Shown here piece by piece: positions 6,585-11,006 of a stretch of DNA of 11,006 nt. Under the pieces are notes generated by a model. That model did not search any database. It was not told the origin of the DNA and worked only from the letters and a program-made list of their open reading frames with translations. The stretch is taken from the NCBI GenBank assembly GCA_023443925.1, contig JAEZSL010000295.1:1-11006 (forward strand), in the 5' to 3' direction. How positions within the stretch are numbered: the stretch's first letter is position 1; the number at the start of each line of letters is the position of its first letter. Both the position numbers and the translations under genes were made by a program. Origin of the DNA: Bacillota bacterium. Lineage in GTDB: Bacteria; Bacillota_A; Clostridia; Lachnospirales; Lachnospiraceae.

Positions 6585-6836
6585 TTATAAATTTTTTTCC
6601 AGTATAATTGATGCAAATGTACTCTCGCTATGCACTTCATCACCAATAATATTAACGATTGTATGAAAGCCAAGCTTATGCCAGAAACGTATTGCAGGCC
6701 AAGTTTTCAAGTGGACACCAAGTTCTGCCTTTTTATAATTAACTTTTTTTGCTTCTTCGAATATATATGTAAGTGCTTCTTTTGCATACCCGTCTTTTTG
6801 GTACGATGGCAAGATAAAAATCCATCCTATGGCCAG
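6585..6836 (-). pseudogene. N-terminally truncated GNAT acetyltransferase remnant
   Basis: The open frame after a TAG at 6837-6839 encodes LAIGWIFILPSYQKDGYAKE and about 60 further residues. This is the second half of a GNAT N-acetyltransferase: the strand GWIFILPSY, the acetyl-CoA pyrophosphate loop QKDGYA, a helix, then ELGVHLKTWPAIRFWHKLGF, the usual 'N-x-x-AIxFYxKxGF' region. The family is normally 140-170 residues, so the N-terminal half is missing. In the same frame upstream there is TAG (6837-6839) and then TAA (6867-6869), and the HAD gene ends at 6880, leaving no room for the rest. There is no ribosome binding site or ATG; only a TTG at 6812 could start it. It is best read as a decayed gene left by a deletion that brought the HAD gene next to it. 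Confidence 0.7.
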
Positions 6837-6879
6837 CTACAAGGGTACAATTCTATACAAAGAGATTTATAAATCCATC

Positions 6880-7527
6880 TCAATTATCTTTATATATGGA
6901 TTCTAAAAATGCCTTTAAGCTCGCAATATTATAAAAAACATAATCCGGATTATTTTTTTTCAGGTTTTCAATGTCCGCACCATCTGACCAGGCGGCGGAT
7001 AAACAGGTTACACCAGCCTCCCTGCAGGCTGTTATATCAGTTGGTGCATCTCCTACGTAATAGAACTCATCCTTTTTTACATTGTATTTTTCCAGCAGCT
7101 TTATAATTGATTCCGCTTTATTATTCCGTGTTTCATCCCCAAACATCCGGTCACTGAAACAACGCTCCAAACCTAGTTTCTCCAAAGAGATATTACAGCA
7201 TACCTGCCCTTTTCCGGTAACCAGTGGTACTATAATATTTCTTTCTTTCAAATAATCAATCAATTCATAGATCTGAGGAAAAGGTGCCGGGCAGCTATGA
7301 TGCATTTTCTCATAGTAATAAAAGAAATCCTTTAATGCGGGTTCCCATTTGTCTTTCGCAATTGCTTTTACCGTACCAATCTCGTTCTGTCCAAAAGTTT
7401 TAATAATCTCATTTTTACCCAGCTCATATCCTATGTAGGGCGAAAGTGCCTTTATAAAGGCATCAATACACATAGAAACCGTATCGGCTACCGTTCCATC
7501 AAAATCAAATGCCACCATTTTAATCAT
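6880..7527 (-). CDS. HAD-superfamily phosphatase (phosphoglycolate phosphatase / PpaX-like)
   Basis: A 215-residue cytoplasmic HAD hydrolase with a helical cap. The motifs are: I, DFDGTVADT with nucleophile Asp8 and Asp10; II, VPLVTGK with Thr104; III, Lys137 in NNKAES; IV, YYVGDAPTDI with Asp160 and Asp164. Proteins of this kind dephosphorylate small phosphorylated metabolites or pyrophosphate; the exact substrate cannot be read from sequence. The ATG at 7525-7527 is chosen because GAGGAGG (7534-7540) is 6 nt upstream; an ATG 15 nt earlier would overlap that site. It overlaps the 3' end of the acetyltransferase gene by 8 nt, so the two are translationally coupled. Confidence 0.9.
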   Translation of the reverse strand: MIKMVAFDFDGTVADTVSMCIDAFIKALSPYIGYELGKNEIIKTFGQNEIGTVKAIAKDKWEPALKDFFYYYEKMHHSCPAPFPQIYELIDYLKERNIIVPLVTGKGQVCCNISLEKLGLERCFSDRMFGDETRNNKAESIIKLLEKYNVKKDEFYYVGDAPTDITACREAGVTCLSAAWSDGADIENLKKNNPDYVFYNIASLKAFLESIYKDN

Positions 7528-7540
7528 GGGTTTCCTCCTC
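7520..7540 (-). promoter_or_regulatory. overlapping stop/start with internal ribosome binding site
   Basis: GAGGAGG (7540-7534) lies inside the last codons of the acetyltransferase gene. The HAD start ATG (7527-7525) precedes the acetyltransferase stop TAA (7522-7520). This is a classic arrangement for translational coupling. Confidence 0.85.
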
Positions 7541-8128
7541 ATTAATCCTTCTAATTACCCTGCACGGATTGCCAACCGCAACACAATTATCAGGTATATC
7601 TTTTGTTACAACACTGCCTGCTCCAATCACACTGCCTTTTCCTATGGTAACCCCGGGCAAAATAATGACCCCGCCCCCAATCCAGCAGCCGTCACCGATG
7701 GTAACAGGCCGTGCATAAGTCTTGCAAAAATACTTACCGCTTTCCGGGTCCCAATCCGGAGTTAACCGTTCCTTTAACTCTACCGGGTGAGCCGCGGTAT
7801 AAATTTGCACATTTGATGCAATCAGCACATAATTACCGACTATAATTTTGTTGCAATCTACAAAAGTACAATTCATGTTGACAGACACATTACTGCCCAA
7901 ATAAATATGACATCCGTAATCACAGATAAATGGTGCTGCAACGGATACATTGGAACCGATACTTGCAAACAGGTTCTTTAAAAGGTCTTGTTTTTCTGCC
8001 TTTTGTTCATAAAGAAGGCTATTATATTTTATCAGCAATTCTCTCGTTTTCTTTTTATATTCCAGAAAAATATCATCATGGCAATTATAGTATTCACCGG
8101 CTAAACATTTATCAAGTTCTGTTTTCAT
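7520..8128 (-). CDS. maltose/galactoside O-acetyltransferase family (LbH hexapeptide repeat)
   Basis: A 202-residue protein of the length of LacA/Maa/NodL. The N-terminal helical region KCLAGEYYNCHDD...KKKTRELLIKYN (8-36) is the usual Maa domain. A left-handed beta-helix of hexapeptide repeats covers about 55-185 (for example VTIGDGCWIGGGVIILPGVT). It has the catalytic-histidine motif TAAHPVE with His114 and the closing AVGNPCRVIRRI (184-195). Such enzymes move acetyl from acetyl-CoA to the 6-hydroxyl of glucosides, maltose or galactosides, possibly to clear non-metabolised sugars. The ATG at 8126-8128 follows AAAGGAG by 8 nt. It forms a coupled pair with the HAD phosphatase and sits downstream of the RpiR regulator and upstream of an oligo-1,6-glucosidase, which supports a disaccharide substrate by inference. 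Confidence 0.92.
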   Translation of the reverse strand: MKTELDKCLAGEYYNCHDDIFLEYKKKTRELLIKYNSLLYEQKAEKQDLLKNLFASIGSNVSVAAPFICDYGCHIYLGSNVSVNMNCTFVDCNKIIVGNYVLIASNVQIYTAAHPVELKERLTPDWDPESGKYFCKTYARPVTIGDGCWIGGGVIILPGVTIGKGSVIGAGSVVTKDIPDNCVAVGNPCRVIRRINEEETHD

Positions 8129-8197
8129 TTTGTATGCTCCTTTCTCTAATAAGATTCAGTTGTCGCTCGTATTCATTCAAAACACAAAATTGACCTT

Positions 8198-8226
8198 TTG
8201 ACATGCGAATCTTTAATCTTTATAAT
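8198..8226 (+). promoter_or_regulatory. perfect consensus sigma-A promoter directed antisense into the RpiR gene
   Basis: TTGACA (8198-8203), exactly 17 bp, then TATAAT (8221-8226) on the plus strand. All 12 positions match. The expected start, near 8233, would give a transcript running through the RpiR terminator and antisense to the 3' end of the RpiR gene. No plus-strand gene is visible downstream before 9408. A second TTGAC lies at 8190-8194, forming a direct repeat with the -35 box. Confidence 0.65.
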
Positions 8227-8232
8227 TAATAA

Positions 8233-8267
8233 TAAAAAAAATCTTGTTTCATTTCTAGTAACAAGAT
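8233..8267 (-). terminator. intrinsic terminator of the RpiR regulator gene
   Basis: On the minus strand ATCTTGTT (8267-8260), an 11-nt loop and AACAAGAT (8248-8241) are followed at once by a run of T residues (T8 counting the last stem base). It lies 10 bp past the regulator stop, so the regulator is separated from the acetyltransferase-HAD pair. Confidence 0.85.
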
Positions 8268-8277
8268 GTTTCAAAAT

Positions 8278-8991
8278 TTATAATCGCCTTGCCAAAGTTT
8301 CTATGAGAAACAAAACCGGAACCTGGCTAGTGGCATTATATCCACCGTTAACGCTGCTAGGCTCCATGTTGTAAGAAATGTTCCAATTTGAAATTTGGGC
8401 AATTGTAGAATTCGATTGATTGGTTATGCTTAATACCGTACATTGACTGGTTTTCAAGCGGTTAATCAGCTCCACCACCTCTTTGGTTTCACCTGTAACG
8501 GAAAGGGCAATGACTGCTGTATTCTTAAGCATATCTTTTGATATTGGATAATAAGGATCTTCCAGCCCCACAGAAAATTTACCCAGGTTCGAAAAAAATC
8601 TTGCACCATATCTCGCAAGGGTTCCGGATGATCCCTGTCCCACAAATAAAACTCTTTCGGCTATTCTTATGAGTTCGGCTCCCTGCTCAATTTTCTGCTC
8701 AAAGGAGTTGGTATTTGTCCTGCGGAAGTAATAAAGCAGTTCTGATAAATCACTTTGCGGTGGTTTCTCCTGTATTTGGTATAAATATTTGCTTAGCCCT
8801 TTCTTAAATTCATTATAACCGTCATAATTCATCTTGTTGCAGAATCTCAGAATTGTGGACGTTGAAAGGTGAACTTTATCAGCCAGTTCCCGTATGGTCA
8901 TATAAGGGATCTTATCACCGTTATCAACAATGAATTTATATAACTTCACTTCTGTTTCGTTGAATTTTTGTAAATTATCATAAGAAAACAT
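8278..8991 (-). CDS. RpiR/MurR-family transcriptional regulator (HTH + SIS)
   Basis: A 237-residue regulator, somewhat shorter than the common 270-290. Residues 1-70 are the RpiR helix-turn-helix: MTIRELADKVHLSTSTILRF (31-50) is the recognition region, followed by CNKMNYDGYNEFKKGL. Residues 105-237 are a SIS sugar-phosphate sensor with FVGQGSSG (116-123) and ALSVTGETKEV (162-172) as the two phosphosugar loops. Such proteins sense phosphorylated sugars; GlvR of maltose utilisation is a known member. The neighbouring oligosaccharide genes make a disaccharide-phosphate or glucose-phosphate signal plausible but not shown. The ATG at 8989-8991 has AAAGGA about 7 nt upstream. A terminator ends it, so control of the downstream genes would be in trans. 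A perfect promoter points at its 3' end from the opposite strand. Confidence 0.92.
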   Translation of the reverse strand: MFSYDNLQKFNETEVKLYKFIVDNGDKIPYMTIRELADKVHLSTSTILRFCNKMNYDGYNEFKKGLSKYLYQIQEKPPQSDLSELLYYFRRTNTNSFEQKIEQGAELIRIAERVLFVGQGSSGTLARYGARFFSNLGKFSVGLEDPYYPISKDMLKNTAVIALSVTGETKEVVELINRLKTSQCTVLSITNQSNSTIAQISNWNISYNMEPSSVNGGYNATSQVPVLFLIETLARRL

Positions 8992-9061
8992 CTTACCGTC
9001 CTTTTCATCAAAAAGATTTCCGCCATTGCTGTCGCCGAGTATAAATCGTTGCTATTATGTA

Positions 9062-9067
9062 ATTATA
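9062..9067 (-). promoter_or_regulatory. possible -10 box of the RpiR gene
   Basis: An exact TATAAT on the minus strand, 70 bp upstream of the RpiR ATG. The sequence 17 bp before it (TTCCAA) is a poor -35, so this is a weak call; an activator or a different promoter is possible. Confidence 0.3.
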
Positions 9068-9231
9068 ACGTCATATGTTTTATTTTGGAAGAGAACAATT
9101 TAAATTATTATTCTTTCCTTCGCATACATCACTGAAGATATTCTGTCATTCTGGCTATATATTTCTTTACCTCTGAGGGGTTGTACATAATTCGTCAGAA
9201 TTTTGTAATATGTTTTTAAACAATTGTTAAT

Positions 9232-9260
9232 TTGACTTTTGCAGCAGTTATATATATTAT
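9232..9260 (+). promoter_or_regulatory. candidate promoter of the SIMPL-domain gene
   Basis: TTGACT (9232-9237), a 17-bp spacer and TATTAT (9255-9260) match ten of twelve consensus positions. Transcription from about 9267 would leave a leader of about 140 nt before the start codon, containing the small hairpin at 9277-9298. Confidence 0.5.
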
Positions 9261-9393
9261 TTTTATAATACATAATGCTTCCAGAAGTTTCCTGGAGCAA
9301 TCGGTAAACCTATATTTCTCCGGTTTTGGTTTTATATATTTATAAAGAACGAGTTAAAAAACCCACCGAACACCGGATTGAAAGGTTACTTTG

Positions 9394-9400
9394 AAAGGAG
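9394..9400 (+). promoter_or_regulatory. ribosome binding site fixing the SIMPL start
   Basis: AAAGGAG stands 7 nt before the ATG at 9408. An in-frame TTG at 9378 lies upstream of this site and lacks one of its own, so the shorter protein is preferred. Confidence 0.8.
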
Positions 9401-9407
9401 TTTCAAC

Positions 9408-10154
9408 ATGAATGAAATGAACAAAAGGTCTATTAGTAACATTATCGTAGCAATTATTCTCGTTGTTGGAGTCATAAGCGCCGCACTTATTATGACAAAC
9501 GGTATTGTGAAAATCAAAGCCACCAGGACCAATATCGTAGTTACCGGCTCTGCCAAGCAGCAGATTACTTCGGATTTGATTGTATGGACCGGCAGCTTCC
9601 ATGCAGAGTCCAAGAATTTGCAGGATACTTACTCCAAGTTAGAGGCAAGCAGAGATAAGGTATCTGCTTATCTGACAGGCAAGGGTATCAAAAAAGATGA
9701 TTTTGTATTCTCTTCCATAACGACAATGATCAATTACACCATGAACGAATACGGTAATTACACCAATGAGATTGATAATTATACCTTAAGCCAGACTGTT
9801 ACCATTAGTTCTGCAGAAATCGATAAGATTACAGACATCAGCAGAAATGCAACGGAATTGTTGAATCAGGACGTTGCTTTCGAATCCTATCCACCCCAAT
9901 ATTTTTACACAAAGCTGGCAGACTTAAAGGTTACCATGCTGGCAGAAGCAACCAAGGATGCAAGAAAACGTGCAGAAATGATTGTTGAGAATGCCGGCAA
10001 TAAACTGGGTGATTTAAAATATGCGGATATGGGCGTTATGCAGATTACACCCTTATATTCCAATGAAGTTGATGATTATGGCATTAACGATACCTCCTCT
10101 CTGGAGAAGGAAATCACTGCAGTCGTACATTGTCAGTTTGAAATTGCAAAATAG
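9408..10154 (+). CDS. membrane-anchored SIMPL-domain (DUF541, YggE-like) protein
   Basis: A 248-residue protein with a single hydrophobic segment at about 11-31 (IIVAIILVVGVISAALIM), preceded by Asn/Lys/Arg, so it is most likely anchored in the membrane with the rest outside. Residues 40-247 show the SIMPL pattern: ITNIVVTGSAK-like first strand (43-50), VWTGSF (59-64), GIKKDDFVFSSITT (93-106), SQTVTIS (128-134) and the basic helix ATKDARKRAEMIVENAGNKLG (181-201), followed by a closing strand ITAVVHCQFEI (236-246). Known relatives are YggE of E. coli and BP26 of Brucella, which are envelope proteins of poorly defined role linked to stress. It is monocistronic, with its own promoter, a long leader and a shared terminator. 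The domain call is firm; the function is not known. Confidence 0.88.
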   Translation: MNEMNKRSISNIIVAIILVVGVISAALIMTNGIVKIKATRTNIVVTGSAKQQITSDLIVWTGSFHAESKNLQDTYSKLEASRDKVSAYLTGKGIKKDDFVFSSITTMINYTMNEYGNYTNEIDNYTLSQTVTISSAEIDKITDISRNATELLNQDVAFESYPPQYFYTKLADLKVTMLAEATKDARKRAEMIVENAGNKLGDLKYADMGVMQITPLYSNEVDDYGINDTSSLEKEITAVVHCQFEIAK

Positions 10155-10257
10155 AGTTAAATCAAATTATTAAAGGTTTATTTTGATCTAAAATAGTATA
10201 GAAGTAAAATGACATGGCAGATAGTTGTAGTACGATATATATTAACTAACTTATATA

Positions 10258-10302
10258 AAGGCTGGATAGTTATTGAGAATACCTCATAACTACCAGCCTT
10301 TT
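10258..10302. terminator. bidirectional terminator between convergent SIMPL and ABC permease genes
   Basis: GGCTGG / CCAGCC, then TAGTTAT / ATAACTA, then GAG / CTC pair around a 5-nt loop, with single bulged A and T bases on the left arm (10260-10298). TTTT follows on the plus strand and TTT on the minus strand (AAA before the stem). It lies 100 bp beyond the SIMPL stop and about 20 bp beyond the permease stop, so it probably serves both. Confidence 0.85.
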
Positions 10303-10318
10303 AATTTCGATATGCGCC

Positions 10319-11006
10319 TTAATTGCCGGTTCCAGAGTATTTTCGTACTCCTCTAACCCAAATAAAAGCTGCAACGATAAGCAAAAAAACTGACACCAAA
10401 GGCGATAAATACTTCCACATATGCTCTTCTAAAGAAGATTTACCTAGTAATATTACACTGGGATAGTAATTTATAAATGCCACCGGTAAAAAGCAGGTAA
10501 CAAATGCCTGAAACCATTTTCCAAAAATATCTACCGGATACTGCTGCATCAATACTGTAAAACGCTCTGTAATATAAGAAACAGTTCTGGAACGGGTAGT
10601 CCAAAAGCATATGCTGGCGCAAATCCAGTTAATGGCTACCTGAATTAAAGTACCCGAAAGGATGCAAATAATAAAATATATCCATGAATGCCAGCTCCAG
10701 TTCAATGCTAAATGCGGAACTACTACAATAGATCCCAGTACTCCCACCAATGTATCTCCAAAGCCCATATAATTAATGTCTTTACCAAGCAGTTGAATAA
10801 ATGGACTTATAGGGCGTATTAAATAGGCATCAAAACCACCGTTTACAATCAACTCCTCCAAATCGTTTATATGCCAGAAGAAAATACTATAAATTCCTCT
10901 GCTCATCATCCATAAGCTGTAAAGGAACATAAGCTCCCAGATATCCCATCCATTCATCGAATTGAAATTATAGACCATAATACCGAGCAATGAAATGTTA
11001 ACGGCA
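10319..11006 (-). CDS. ABC-2 type transporter permease (DUF990/ABC2_membrane_6 type), 5' end missing
   Basis: The frame is open to the right edge; the first visible residues are AVNISLLGIMVYN, and a TTG at 10990 is internal rather than a start. The 228 visible residues hold about five or six hydrophobic segments (WELMFLYSLWMM, TLVGVLGSIVVVPHLAL, WIYFIICILSGTLIQVAINW, FVTCFLPVAFINYYPSVILL, SVFLLIVAAFIWV). The conserved cytoplasmic stretch LEELIVNGGFDAYLIRPISP is typical of this permease group. About 30-40 N-terminal residues should be missing, judged from the usual 260-265. Members are found as paired permeases with an ABC ATPase, exporting unknown compounds; those partners would lie to the right. 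It ends in RGVRKYSGTGN and a shared terminator. Confidence 0.9.
   Translation of the reverse strand, partial: AVNISLLGIMVYNFNSMNGWDIWELMFLYSLWMMSRGIYSIFFWHINDLEELIVNGGFDAYLIRPISPFIQLLGKDINYMGFGDTLVGVLGSIVVVPHLALNWSWHSWIYFIICILSGTLIQVAINWICASICFWTTRSRTVSYITERFTVLMQQYPVDIFGKWFQAFVTCFLPVAFINYYPSVILLGKSSLEEHMWKYLSPLVSVFLLIVAAFIWVRGVRKYSGTGN

Larger units (their letters stand above)
8992..9407. other. divergent intergenic region between the RpiR and SIMPL genes
   Basis: This 416-bp AT-rich spacer shows no credible gene: a 66-codon minus-strand frame at 9100-9300 has no ribosome binding site and low-complexity content. It contains an exact TATAAT on the minus strand (9067-9062), 70 bp before the RpiR start but without a good -35, and a better plus-strand promoter for the SIMPL gene. 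A small bulged hairpin (GCT-CCAG / CTGG-AGC, 9277-9298) lies in the SIMPL leader. No riboswitch class was recognised. Confidence 0.6.

Noticed and set aside
6630..6872. Plus-strand frame of 80 codons opposite the GNAT remnant
   Set aside because: The minus strand carries recognisable GNAT motifs; the plus frame has none and no ribosome binding site.
7930..8193. Plus-strand frame of 87 codons opposite the acetyltransferase
   Set aside because: It is antisense to a well-supported gene and ends before the plus-strand promoter at 8198, so that promoter cannot serve it.
9100..9300. Minus-strand frame of 66 codons in the RpiR-SIMPL spacer
   Set aside because: No Shine-Dalgarno, Asn/Tyr/Ile-rich as expected from AT-rich non-coding DNA, and it overlaps the promoter of the SIMPL gene.

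Overview
This is an AT-rich, Gram-positive type segment, most likely from an anaerobic Firmicute of the Clostridia, perhaps Lachnospiraceae. The reasons are strong AGGAGG-type ribosome binding sites at nearly every gene, consensus-like sigma-A promoters, short hairpin plus T-run terminators, a Fe-S flavoprotein typical of anaerobes, and sugar-catabolic regulators of the GntR/UTRA and RpiR/SIS types. The exact genus is inference. No rRNA, tRNA, CRISPR array, phage or intact insertion sequence was seen.

Left part (1-1690): the 5' half of a SIS-domain, FrlB-like sugar-amine phosphate deglycase/isomerase gene runs off the left edge on the minus strand. It is divergent from a GntR/HutC-family regulator on the plus strand. 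The 367-bp spacer holds back-to-back promoter candidates, a 10-bp tandem repeat inside one of them, and three 17-bp tandem repeats. The regulator ends at a strong hairpin terminator.

Middle-left part (1685-4608, all minus strand): a 356-residue protein of unknown function is followed after 27 nt by a PhzF-family isomerase/epimerase gene, then by a separately spaced iron-sulfur flavoprotein. The first two look like one operon.

Middle-right part (4730-8991, all minus strand) is a carbohydrate block. An RpiR-type regulator has its own terminator. A maltose/galactoside O-acetyltransferase-like gene is translationally coupled to a HAD phosphatase. A decayed GNAT acetyltransferase remnant follows, and then a GH13 oligo-1,6-glucosidase with its own upstream region. 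Together these suggest cytoplasmic hydrolysis of alpha-1,6-linked oligosaccharides, with acetylation and dephosphorylation as side reactions. The regulator's sugar-phosphate ligand is not known.

Right part (9000-11006): a membrane-anchored SIMPL-domain protein on the plus strand converges, across a shared bidirectional terminator, with the 3' part of an ABC-2 type permease gene whose start lies beyond the right edge.

Most of the content is ordinary accessory metabolism. The observations most worth checking are a perfect TTGACA-17-TATAAT promoter at 8198-8226 that points antisense into the RpiR gene, the triple 17-bp repeat in the probable leader of the FrlB-like operon, and the unrecognised 356-residue gene paired with phzF.
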